Assembly (NCBI GenBank): GCA_030749235.1
Contig: JASMKM010000007.1
Location: 1-64,000, forward strand
Length of the DNA: 64,000 nucleotides
Source: Planctomycetota bacterium
GTDB taxonomy: Bacteria; Planctomycetota; UBA1135
Direction of reading: 5' to 3'
Shown in pieces: positions 1 to 7,872 of the stretch (its first letter is position 1; each line of letters opens with the position of its first letter). The notes under the pieces are model-generated. The model was not told where the DNA came from. It saw only the letters and a list, made by a program, of their open reading frames with translations, and did not search any database. Both the position numbers and the translations under genes were made by a program.

Positions 1-781
1 TCAGCGAACTCGACAGGACTTCCTTCCAGCTGCGGTCCTGCCATGCCTTCACCAGCTTGGTTACGTTGGTCGCCCAGTTCTTGTTCGGAGTTCCTTTGCC
101 GGTGGTGGGGACCTTAATCTGAGCCAGAATGGCTGCGGACTCCTCCATCTCCTGAACAGGAGGTTGGCTGCAATCACTGAGGCTGTCCCAAGGGTTGCCT
201 GTGTTGTCGGCGCTGAGGTGAATGTTCAAGGTCCTGTCAAGCAGATCGAGAAGGCCTTCGAATACGCTGCGCTTAAACTCGTGCTGCTGCAGGTCACGCA
301 ACAAAGCATCGGCCTGACTGGGGGCCAAGCCAGCAATTACTTCAAGGATTGCTTGGGCACGCAGGTCACTTAAGTCGAAGGGGTCGCCGACGCTCCAGCC
401 CGGCGGCAGGCCCAACTCCAGGGCTACTACCTGCAGGTTCTGCTGGAACCATGCATCCAGGGTGCGTACCTCGAAGCGATGTAGGTTTTTGACCAAGTCG
501 CGCAGGAGACGGATTGCATGTTCGCGCGACCATTCATCCGGCACCTCCACATGCTTCAACAGTTCGGCGAACGCTGATTCCTCTAGCGCAGCCTTCGAGA
601 GCCGTACGAGGATGCGGTCGAGAATTTCGCCGGCAGCCTTTTTGGTAAAGGTGGTGGCGAGGATGTCCTGCACCGGCGCACCGTTGGCAACCAACTCCAG
701 GAAACGACTCGACAAGCGGAAAGTCTTGCCGGTGCCAGCGGAGGCCAACAGCACCAAGGGTTCAGGAATGTGGTCGCTCAT
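1..781 (-). CDS. UvrD/AddA-like ATP-dependent helicase, N-terminal part (runs off window)
   Basis: The reading frame opens with ATG at 781 and stays open to the window edge, so only about 260 N-terminal residues are visible. The protein begins MSDHIPEPLVLLASAGTGKT, a superfamily 1 Walker A motif at residues 13-20 preceded by the usual short hydrophobic strand, followed by ILATTFTKKAAGEI, which matches helicase motif Ia. This is the front end of a UvrD/AddA/RecB-beta type helicase. The start ATG overlaps the TGA of the upstream nuclease gene (ATGA), so the two are probably translationally coupled, as in addBA operons. The predicted job is unwinding double-strand ends during recombinational repair. 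The C-terminal half, including any nuclease domain, lies outside the window, so AddA versus a helicase-only homologue cannot be decided. Confidence 0.85.
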   Translation of the reverse strand, partial: MSDHIPEPLVLLASAGTGKTFRLSSRFLELVANGAPVQDILATTFTKKAAGEILDRILVRLSKAALEESAFAELLKHVEVPDEWSREHAIRLLRDLVKNLHRFEVRTLDAWFQQNLQVVALELGLPPGWSVGDPFDLSDLRAQAILEVIAGLAPSQADALLRDLQQHEFKRSVFEGLLDLLDRTLNIHLSADNTGNPWDSLSDCSQPPVQEMEESAAILAQIKVPTTGKGTPNKNWATNVTKLVKAWQDRSWKEVLSSSL

Positions 782-3615
782 GAGGCCTCCTCCTCATCCT
801 CTTCCTCGTCGCCACGGGAATCTGTGGGCACCAGCAAACCGACGCCTGCGAGTACGGCAAGGCGTGGATCCCGCGGTGGTTTCTGATCCGGATCGAAGAA
901 ATCCCCGTGCCGGATGCCATTCACCGCCTCGGCGACGATCTCTTCCATTTTGCTGATGGCGTCGGCACTCCAGTTCGCCAAATCGATGGCTTCGCCCTTA
1001 TGACTCTTCGGTAGGTTGAAATAACCGAGTTGCACGGTGTCGGAAGCACCAGCGCTTGGCCGCCCACCGACCAAGGATTCCGCCAAGTAGTGATAGAGCG
1101 GTAGCTGCACGTCTAGCCACTTGTTACTTCTCCGCTTATAGACGTCCTTGATGGCGCGCGCTTTGTCGCCACTTTTGTAGTCATAGATCCGCCAGCAGCC
1201 GGTTTCGGTATGGCGATCAATGCGGTCGATCTGGCCTTGCAGCAGGAAGCTCTGGTCTCCAAAGAGGAGCGAGATATTTTCTTCCGGTGGTTTCCATTCG
1301 ACGGCATGAATGCGCCAGCCTTCCTCCATCAACTCTGCTTGGCGCTCGGCGAAATATTGCAGGCGATGACGCATCTGCAGGAGTTGCAGGCGAATGGTCG
1401 GGCGCATGTCCGCGCCGAATAGGAGCAAGCCGCGTTGCTCGAGCCGATCATGTACATGGCGTGCAATTGCCGATGCGTCGCAGACTTCACGCATGTCGGA
1501 ATCACGGCCATAATCCTCGAGCACCTTGTGCATTAGGTTGCCGAAGTTCAACGGATCCAGTTCACGTGCATCGTCATCCCTGGTGCGCGCCTTACAGACA
1601 TACTTCAGGTAATACTCATAAGGCGAGTGCAGATAAGTATTGAGGCGCGAGGCGGAGAAGACCTCGGAGGTCTCGGGTAGGTCATCACGCGGTCCGGGCA
1701 GCACATAGCCATGCAAGGTGTCGTCAGCTGCGACGCGGGCGGCGGAAGGCAGCTCGCGGAATGCGGCGAGTGCACGCGCAGGTAACAGATCATCCTCGCA
1801 GTGGAAGAGTAGGCGACTCGGCAGCAGGCTTTCACCGTCGGCACGATGGCGGCAGCAGAGGAACAGCGCCTTGCCAGATGCCTGCACTCGGCTTTGCAGT
1901 AAGACCGCAGTTGAGTACAGGTCACGCGCTAAGCGTTCGGCGTGATTGGCCATGTGCAACTTGTCGCGCAGGGATTCCGGAAGGAAGACAGTGCTGCCAA
2001 GCGGCGCCGGGACCGCACCTTCGCGGAAGTCGGTAACAATCAAGGCCGGCGCGTCGTCTAAAGGCAGCTCTAACCAACCGACCGCTTCGATGCTGCCGGT
2101 GGCCGTGCGTCCGGGCGCGATCTGTGCACTGAGTAGTGGCTTTACAAACAGGCGGATCGCCTGACTGGCGCTCAAGGGAAGACGTCCAGCCGCACTGTCG
2201 CCCAACTCGGCAAACTCGGTGGCAGCAGTCGCCAGTTGCTGCAAGGCCAGGGCTAACTTGCGGTCAGATTCGCGGCTGCGATCGAGTTCGCGGTGACCAT
2301 AGAAAGCCTGCAGCAGGTGCAGGATGCGCGCGCTCCATGAGGAAGTGGCTGCGAGCTTCAGGCTGACCAGCTCCTCGAGTTGTTCGAGCAACAGCTTATG
2401 GGCGAGTGCCAGCGGAGTCTGCTCCAGCCAATGGCCGTCGACCTGATGTGGCAGATGCTTCTCGAAGTAGCGATCCAGTGCCCCAACGGAATCATGCGCA
2501 CCCAAGTGCGCAGTGCATAGGTCCTCGACATCGGGGTGGCGCAACAAGGTGGCGAAGCTCTCGAAGCTGCGGGTTTCCAGCCAATCGGCGACCGCCAACA
2601 ACAGGCGTAACGGTGGGGACTGACTCAACAGTGTGCCCTCTGGCGAACGCAGCGGGACACCACGCTCTGCAAGGTGCCGCTCGATGGTGGGAAGGTGCTC
2701 GGCATCGAGGATGCCTAAGGTGACCTCATCGTGCGCAAGCTCGCCAGACCAACGATGCAAGGCGCGCACGACCTCTTCGGCCTGCTGCTCGGGGGAGTCC
2801 ACCAGGCTCCATTGATTGTCCTCGAAGCCAAGGTCGAATTCCTGCCAGGCATCCACAAATAGGAAGCCGGCGTCGTCGAAGTGATTGGCCAAGCGATCCG
2901 GCGCCACCACCAAGGATGTCACCGTATGTTGGTGCGCGATGTGCGCCAACATCTGGCGCTGCAATCGATTCGCCGACGCGACCCCAAGCAACACCAGGTT
3001 GGTGGAGGGTGTCTGCATGTTGCCGACGCGCAAGGCCTTGGTGCGCTCCAGGTGATGGTCGCATACGCCGGCATCATCTAGTGCCTGCGCATAAGCAGCC
3101 TGCACTTGCGCGAGCACTTGCCACCGCCGAGTCTCTTGAGCGGGGGAGTCGGCCAAGTAGGGGCGACCATCGATGCCGTTGCCGAGCACGTCGGCGAAGG
3201 TCAGGGATTCAGCCGCAAGCTCTGAATGCAGACGATCGAGCATCTCGGCCAGCTTCCACCAGGCTTGCAGGTCCTTGGGTTGCGGTGGCTCGTTCAGCAG
3301 CTGCTTCAACTCGGCAGAGTCGCGATTCTGCAGAGCCATCGTCCAGCACAAGGCGCGCTGATAGACCCCGGCTCGTGGTCGTGGGTAGTCCACCAGCATG
3401 TCGGTGACTTCCGCCAGCGTGGCCATCTGCGGCGGTGACCATGCTGCTGGTGCGCGCTGTACCAACAGCTCGATTAGACGACGACCGGCGCGACGTCCGG
3501 GCAGCACCATCGTGAGCGCCGACATGTCGGCGCCGTACTTTTCCAGCAGCCAATCTGCTGCAATTGGCAAGGCGGGCTCGGACCAGCCAAGGAATTCGCG
3601 TCGGACGCCACTCAC
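778..3615 (-). CDS. AddB-like PD-(D/E)XK nuclease/inactivated helicase
   Basis: This 945-residue protein has the layout of AddB: a long helicase-like front (MVLPGRRAGRRLIELL near residue 37 is a degenerate first motif) and a C-terminal RecB-family nuclease. Nuclease signs are FSASRLNTYLHSPYEYYL, then GNLMHKVLEDY (active-site His region), then GQIDRID and WRIYDYKSGDK, which give the D...D-x-K catalytic core. Canonical AddB proteins carry a 4Fe-4S cluster built from one Cys before and three after the nuclease core. Here the C-terminus (acidic, ending DEEEDEEEAS) contains no Cys, so the cluster is apparently absent. The start is GTG at 3615, overlapping the upstream stop by 4 bp, and the stop overlaps the helicase ATG. 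The partner helicase next door supports a role in double-strand break end processing. Confidence 0.85.
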   Translation of the reverse strand: MSGVRREFLGWSEPALPIAADWLLEKYGADMSALTMVLPGRRAGRRLIELLVQRAPAAWSPPQMATLAEVTDMLVDYPRPRAGVYQRALCWTMALQNRDSAELKQLLNEPPQPKDLQAWWKLAEMLDRLHSELAAESLTFADVLGNGIDGRPYLADSPAQETRRWQVLAQVQAAYAQALDDAGVCDHHLERTKALRVGNMQTPSTNLVLLGVASANRLQRQMLAHIAHQHTVTSLVVAPDRLANHFDDAGFLFVDAWQEFDLGFEDNQWSLVDSPEQQAEEVVRALHRWSGELAHDEVTLGILDAEHLPTIERHLAERGVPLRSPEGTLLSQSPPLRLLLAVADWLETRSFESFATLLRHPDVEDLCTAHLGAHDSVGALDRYFEKHLPHQVDGHWLEQTPLALAHKLLLEQLEELVSLKLAATSSWSARILHLLQAFYGHRELDRSRESDRKLALALQQLATAATEFAELGDSAAGRLPLSASQAIRLFVKPLLSAQIAPGRTATGSIEAVGWLELPLDDAPALIVTDFREGAVPAPLGSTVFLPESLRDKLHMANHAERLARDLYSTAVLLQSRVQASGKALFLCCRHRADGESLLPSRLLFHCEDDLLPARALAAFRELPSAARVAADDTLHGYVLPGPRDDLPETSEVFSASRLNTYLHSPYEYYLKYVCKARTRDDDARELDPLNFGNLMHKVLEDYGRDSDMREVCDASAIARHVHDRLEQRGLLLFGADMRPTIRLQLLQMRHRLQYFAERQAELMEEGWRIHAVEWKPPEENISLLFGDQSFLLQGQIDRIDRHTETGCWRIYDYKSGDKARAIKDVYKRRSNKWLDVQLPLYHYLAESLVGGRPSAGASDTVQLGYFNLPKSHKGEAIDLANWSADAISKMEEIVAEAVNGIRHGDFFDPDQKPPRDPRLAVLAGVGLLVPTDSRGDEEEDEEEAS

Positions 3616-4184
3616 GGGATAAGTTTGTTCATCGTGTTGGCGGAAATCAGCACCGCCGGGTCATCGCCGTCAAGCGACGTTCGCATTAGACCTTTTTCGT
3701 CACCGCAGCGGGCCACTGTTTCCTCGAAACCTAGGGCCGACGTCAAGACCCAACCACGCAACTCCTGCGCATAACGATCGAGCAGCGGCCACGCCGGCGA
3801 AAGCCATGGATCCTCCTGGTCAATGACTGCAGCCTGCGTTTCGTTGAGCCAGAACTCCAGCAGGCATTCGGCTCGGAAACCCTGCTCATGCAGCTGACGC
3901 ACCACCTTCACAGGTAGCTCCAACACCGAGACCAGCTCCACTAGGCAGTCCGCGCGTTGCCGTGCCCCCCCGGCTGGCTCCGAAGCACGCTCAGAGCCGT
4001 GGCCATCTCTCGACAGGAAGTGTTCCGCTAGCTTGCCTGCCGGCTTGATGGCAGCTACGGTCGATGTGGCAGCGATGTCGCGCAACAGGCCGTGGAAATA
4101 GCGCTCATCCAGCGGCATGTCGGTGATTAGGGTGGCAAGGTGTTCCAAGTGTGGCCTCGAATTTAACGGTGCTGATCCACCCAA
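3612..4184 (-). CDS. hypothetical protein upstream of the AddB-like gene
   Basis: I do not recognise this protein of up to 190 residues. It is soluble-looking and mostly helical, with no signal peptide, membrane segment or metal motif. The longest frame starts with TTG at 4184; the first ATG is at 4118 (MPLDERYFHGLL), which would give 168 residues. Neither start has a clear ribosome binding site. Its stop overlaps the GTG of the nuclease gene (GTGA), so it is the first gene of a tightly coupled three-gene unit with the AddB- and AddA-like proteins and may act with them. It is divergent from the hydrolase gene at 4229. Confidence 0.6.
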   Translation of the reverse strand: MGGSAPLNSRPHLEHLATLITDMPLDERYFHGLLRDIAATSTVAAIKPAGKLAEHFLSRDGHGSERASEPAGGARQRADCLVELVSVLELPVKVVRQLHEQGFRAECLLEFWLNETQAAVIDQEDPWLSPAWPLLDRYAQELRGWVLTSALGFEETVARCGDEKGLMRTSLDGDDPAVLISANTMNKLIP

Positions 4185-4228
4185 CCCCGAACTATCGCGC
4201 GGAATTGCGCGGCGTTAAAGTTCTCGCA

Positions 4229-4876
4229 ATGCCGCGTGACCTGAAGACACCTCCACCGGAGCGCTTGAAGATTCAAGGGCCTTTAGGGGACTTGGCCGCC
4301 ACCTTGGAGATGCCTGAAGGCACTCCGCGAGCGGCCGTACTGCACCTGCATCCACACCCGATGCATGGCGGTACGCGGCAGAACAACGTAGTGCGCTATG
4401 GGGCACTCGGTTCGCTCGAGGCCGGCTGCGTCGCCCTGCGGATCGACTTTCGCGGCGTCGGCCAATCCGGTGGCGAATATGATGAGGGCATCGGCGAGGT
4501 CGACGATGCCCAAGCGGCCTATGAATACTTGAAGCAGCGCTTTCCTGGCTTGCCGGTGTTCTTGTGGGGCTTCTCCTTTGGTTCCCGCGTGGGCCTGAAT
4601 CTCGGCATCCGTCTGCGTGCCGAAGTGGATGGATACATGGCCGTGGCTTGGCCGACCAACATTTACACATGGCCGGAAAGCGACGATTGGCCCGACCGCT
4701 TGGCCTTCCTGGCCGGCACCGAAGATGAATTTATCGATTTCAAGGGCATGGACCGTGCAGAGCGCAATGGCGGCGTGCTCACCATCGTCGACGGCGCCGG
4801 ACATTTTTTTCCAGGTGAACTGCATCGAGTTCGGTCCTACACTGCCAATACCTTGAAAGGATGGTTGAATGACTGA
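4229..4876 (+). CDS. alpha/beta hydrolase (COG2945-like)
   Basis: This 215-residue protein shows the hallmarks of the small alpha/beta hydrolase family typified by COG2945: HLHPHPMHGGTRQNNVV near the start (oxyanion region), the strand-loop RIDFRGVGQSGGEYDEGIGE, a nucleophile elbow GFSFGS with the catalytic Ser, an Asp after the AGTEDEF segment and a His in GAGHFF. The substrate is unknown. I chose ATG 4229 because family members begin close to this point; an earlier in-frame ATG at 4151 would add 26 unconserved residues. TAAAGT at 4216-4221 lies 7 nt before the ATG, leaving almost no 5' leader. The stop overlaps the start of the thioesterase gene by 8 bp, so both are probably one operon. Confidence 0.85.
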   Translation: MPRDLKTPPPERLKIQGPLGDLAATLEMPEGTPRAAVLHLHPHPMHGGTRQNNVVRYGALGSLEAGCVALRIDFRGVGQSGGEYDEGIGEVDDAQAAYEYLKQRFPGLPVFLWGFSFGSRVGLNLGIRLRAEVDGYMAVAWPTNIYTWPESDDWPDRLAFLAGTEDEFIDFKGMDRAERNGGVLTIVDGAGHFFPGELHRVRSYTANTLKGWLND

Positions 4877-5270
4877 AGAATGCACCTCGTGTGATGCCGA
4901 TTCGCGTGAGCTGGCCTTACGCACCACCTTGCTGCCCAAGGACACCAATCCGGCCGGCACCATCTTCGGTGGCGTGATCCTGTCGCTGATTGACCAGGCC
5001 GGAGAGATTGCGATGCGTCGCATCAACCCGCACCGACGTTACGTGACCGTGGCGATGGATTCGATTATGTTCCACGCACCGGTATTCGTCGGCGACCTGG
5101 TCTCTCTCTATGCCTGCAAGACTAAGGTCGGGAATACGTCGGTCTCTGTGCAGGTCGATGTGATTGTTGAGCGCCGCGACCGGCCCGGCGAAGAAGTACG
5201 CGTGACCGAAGCCAACGTGACCTATGTCGCGGTCGGCGGCGACGGTAAACCGATTCCCGTCAATGGCTGA
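4869..5270 (+). CDS. acyl-CoA thioesterase, YciA-type hotdog fold
   Basis: At 133 residues it has the length of single-hotdog thioesterases. The segment LLPKDTNPAGTIFGGVILSLID contains the conserved N-x-x-G-x-x-F/H-GG motif, followed by an Asp-containing helix (LIDQAGEIA) that supplies the catalytic acid in YciA/BACH-like enzymes. VTVAMDSIMFHAPVFVGDLV and the Y-V-A-V-G end complete the hotdog sheet. Such enzymes hydrolyse acyl-CoA esters in the cytoplasm; the chain-length preference cannot be read here. It overlaps the preceding hydrolase gene by 8 bp, suggesting translational coupling and perhaps a shared acyl-ester substrate. Confidence 0.88.
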   Translation: MTEECTSCDADSRELALRTTLLPKDTNPAGTIFGGVILSLIDQAGEIAMRRINPHRRYVTVAMDSIMFHAPVFVGDLVSLYACKTKVGNTSVSVQVDVIVERRDRPGEEVRVTEANVTYVAVGGDGKPIPVNG

Positions 5271-5354
5271 TGAAGATGCAGCCGCTTTTCCTCCCGCCAG
5301 TAACCAACCGCTTACGCCGGTGCTGATGCATGATGCTTGGATTGGCGGCTAGAT

Positions 5355-5361
5355 TACAATC
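5355..5361 (+). promoter_or_regulatory. putative -10 element (TACAATC) of ispG
   Basis: TACAATC ends 6 nt before the ispG ATG at 5368, placing the expected transcription start at or within 1-2 nt of the A of ATG. No Shine-Dalgarno and no clear -35 are present. This looks like a leaderless arrangement and matches the TANAATC motif seen before several other genes here. TTGGCGGC lies 5 nt upstream of it, as it lies 3 nt upstream of the mutS element. Confidence 0.45.
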
Positions 5362-5367
5362 TTCACA

Positions 5368-6444
5368 ATGAAGCGTCGCACTACCCGGACTGTCACTGTC
5401 GGTGATCTTCAGCTCGGTTCGGATTATCCGATCCGCGTCCAGTCGATGACTTGCACCGACACCGACGACGCCGGTGCGACCATCGCCCAGATGCAGGAAA
5501 TGATCGAGGCCGGGTGTGAGCTGGTACGCGTGACGGTCAACAACGATCGCGCCGCCGACGCTCTTGGTGAGATTCGTGCCGCCTGCAGTGTGCCGTTGGT
5601 TGCCGACATCCACTTCACCCATCGCTTGGCTTTGCGCTCGATCGATGCCGGCGTGGATAAGGTGCGCTTGAATCCCGGCAACATTGGCAGCCGGGATCGC
5701 GTGCGTGAAGTCGTGCGTGCCGCAGATGCCGCCAACATTGCCCTGCGCATCGGCGTGAACTCCGGTTCGGTCGAGAAGGATCTACTCGAGAAGTATGGCT
5801 GGCCGTCGCCGGAAGCGATGGTCGAATCGGCCAAACGCCATTGCGCCACAGTTGAGGATATGGGCTTCGGTAACTTGGTGGTGTCGTTGAAGAGCACCGA
5901 CACAAACACGGTGTTGCAGGCCAATCGCCAGTTCGCTGCCGAGACCGATATCCCACTGCACCTTGGCGTGACTGAAGCCGGACGCGGTACCTACGGTTCC
6001 TTAAAGTCCGCAGTTGGGCTGGGTTCCTTGCTACTGGATGGCATCGGCGACACCATTCGCGTATCGCTCACTGGGGATCCGGTCTCCGAGATTCCTGTCG
6101 CTTACGACATTCTTAAGGCGTCGGGTGCGCGCGTGACCAGTCCTGAGTTGATCTCCTGTCCTACCTGCGGGCGAATCGAGATCGACTTGGAGGCTTTGAT
6201 GAACGAACTGGAAGAACGCCTCGAAGGCGAGGTCGTCCCGGTGAAGATCGCCGTGCTCGGTTGCGTGGTCAATGGCCCCGGCGAAGCCAGTGAAGCTGAC
6301 ATCGGCATCGCCGGTGGTGGTGGCAAGGGCATCCTTTATCGCAACGGTGAACAGGTACGCGTCGTGCCGGAAGCCGAGATGGTCGACGCCCTGCTCGAAG
6401 AGATCGAGAAGTGGAAGAACGAAATCGACCCGCTCAAGGTTTGA
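5368..6444 (+). CDS. ispG: 4-hydroxy-3-methylbut-2-enyl diphosphate synthase
   Basis: IspG (GcpE) converts MEcPP to HMBPP in the non-mevalonate isoprenoid pathway using a 4Fe-4S cluster. The protein is 358 residues, the length of the compact bacterial form. The N-terminal TIM-barrel domain contains IRVQSMTCTDTDD and DIHFTHRLALR. The C-terminal cluster domain carries SCPTCGR (C264 and C267) and LGCVVNGPGE (C299 and E306), which are the three cysteines and one glutamate that hold the cluster. The insert found in plant and some bacterial long forms is missing. The ATG lies directly after a -10-like TACAATC. The gene's last codons form one arm of a perfect inverted repeat. Confidence 0.97.
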   Translation: MKRRTTRTVTVGDLQLGSDYPIRVQSMTCTDTDDAGATIAQMQEMIEAGCELVRVTVNNDRAADALGEIRAACSVPLVADIHFTHRLALRSIDAGVDKVRLNPGNIGSRDRVREVVRAADAANIALRIGVNSGSVEKDLLEKYGWPSPEAMVESAKRHCATVEDMGFGNLVVSLKSTDTNTVLQANRQFAAETDIPLHLGVTEAGRGTYGSLKSAVGLGSLLLDGIGDTIRVSLTGDPVSEIPVAYDILKASGARVTSPELISCPTCGRIEIDLEALMNELEERLEGEVVPVKIAVLGCVVNGPGEASEADIGIAGGGGKGILYRNGEQVRVVPEAEMVDALLEEIEKWKNEIDPLKV

Positions 6445-6459
6445 CTTAAGCGGGTCGAT
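6424..6459. terminator. bidirectional hairpin at the ispG / lipoprotein convergence
   Basis: A perfect 11-bp inverted repeat (ATCGACCCGCT / AGCGGGTCGAT) with a 14-nt loop spans the ispG stop codon and sits between two convergent genes. There is no strong T-run on either side, so it may terminate weakly or protect 3' ends. Confidence 0.6.
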
Positions 6460-6479
6460 GGGAGGTCGTTTCGGGCGCC

Positions 6480-7721
6480 TTAGCGCTGGACGTAGATTTC
6501 GCGCTCGTTGGCCGATTGGTTGCGCATGCGGTTACGGAAGGCGGTGACTTCCTGGGCCGAGGCCGTTTCCGGATCGTAATTCTCGAAGTCGAAGGCGACA
6601 CTGCGACCGGAGGCGTCCATCGGACGGACCACGACGATGAGCGAGTCGCTCTCCAACCACTCGAAGGAAGTGGAGATGGTCGGGTCGTTCTCATTCGCGA
6701 GCTCCACGAGGCCAATCGCGACAGGCCTATCCCAGTTGATGGTGTTGGAATCGACGCCAGCATAGATAGCGTATTCGAGTTGACCAGCACGCGAGCCGTT
6801 GAAGGGCAGACTCTCCGGATCCACGGCGTGTGGGTAGGTGACCTGGACCGTGTCGAAGGCGGTAAATTCACCGAAGTAGCGCCCGGCAGTCTCGGAATCA
6901 CCGAACTCGAATACCGGTGGGGTGGAATCGGGCACGGCCAATGCGCCTTCTGCAATCCACGCCATCAGTGGTTCTTCCATCGCGGCCAAGCCAGTCGGCT
7001 CTGCGAAGTAAGCCGAGTGCTGGAAGAAGTTTGGCCAGACCGACATGCGTGACAGAAACTCCGACCAGGAAGCTTCACCCTGATAAGGGATTACGAAGCT
7101 GTCCGGAGCGCTCAAGGAACCGACGCCAGCGAGTACACCTTCCAAGGTGCTCAGGTCCAACATGCCGGCACCAGGAGTGGTGTGGCAGCTCAAGCAAGTG
7201 GTGTTAGCGTCGCCCGGCATGGGGGTATTCCACAACGGCAGGATGTCGGTGTTGTAGTCGATGGTGCCTGCACCATACGCAGATGGCGTGTGTGCACTTG
7301 CGACTTCCGTGGTGATGGATGTGCGTTCCTCAGTATCCATTGCGACCACGCGATAGAAAATTGTCGTGCTGTCTGGCAGGCCGGTGTCGACGAAGGAGTC
7401 GACGCCTTGGTCGGTGGTCGCCACGAAGGAGGAATCCTGTTTGGCGAGCTCTTCGGTCAGGCCACGGTAGATGTGGTAGCGCATCTGATTGGCACCGCCT
7501 CCGGTGGAAGCGAGGATCGCAGGCTGCCAAGAGAGTGTGATCTCATTGGGGTTGATGGCGTCAGCGGTGGAAATCCCGCCGAATATGAGGTCGGTGGAGG
7601 GTTGACCCGCGTCGGCGGAGGCAGCACCAGCCGCAAGCGACGTTTTAGAGTCGCTTGGACCACAGGCTGCTGGGAGGAGGGCCACCATGGCCAGGGAAAA
7701 ACAGGTGAGGGCAGAACGCAT
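6480..7721 (-). CDS. secreted lipoprotein with fibronectin-like region and single c-type heme site
   Basis: From ATG 7721 the 413-residue product starts with a lipoprotein signal (MRSALTCFSLAMVALLPAAC, lipobox LPAAC). A later segment with SWQPA...YHIYRG and TIFYRVVAMD resembles a fibronectin type III fold. Downstream, CLSCH is a single heme c attachment motif in a stretch (DILPLWNTPM...LDLSTLEGVLAG) like the cytochrome-type domains of planctomycete PSCyt-like secreted proteins. It is therefore probably a membrane-anchored periplasmic or surface redox protein. A longer frame from 7748 would add nine residues before a normal signal peptide and is less likely. TATGAT on the minus strand at 7772-7777 is a plausible -10. 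The redox partner is unknown. Confidence 0.75.
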   Translation of the reverse strand: MRSALTCFSLAMVALLPAACGPSDSKTSLAAGAASADAGQPSTDLIFGGISTADAINPNEITLSWQPAILASTGGGANQMRYHIYRGLTEELAKQDSSFVATTDQGVDSFVDTGLPDSTTIFYRVVAMDTEERTSITTEVASAHTPSAYGAGTIDYNTDILPLWNTPMPGDANTTCLSCHTTPGAGMLDLSTLEGVLAGVGSLSAPDSFVIPYQGEASWSEFLSRMSVWPNFFQHSAYFAEPTGLAAMEEPLMAWIAEGALAVPDSTPPVFEFGDSETAGRYFGEFTAFDTVQVTYPHAVDPESLPFNGSRAGQLEYAIYAGVDSNTINWDRPVAIGLVELANENDPTISTSFEWLESDSLIVVVRPMDASGRSVAFDFENYDPETASAQEVTAFRNRMRNQSANEREIYVQR

Positions 7722-7872
7722 TGGGAAGTGAGACTTTTCGCAAATCATCGGGGGAGTCCGGTCTCTGAGGAATCATACACTACGATTTACTGATAGGAGG
7801 GTTGCGTTTTTCTGTCCGCACGGCGATAACACTACCCCCGCACCGGGAAAATCGATAAATAAAGGACTTACA

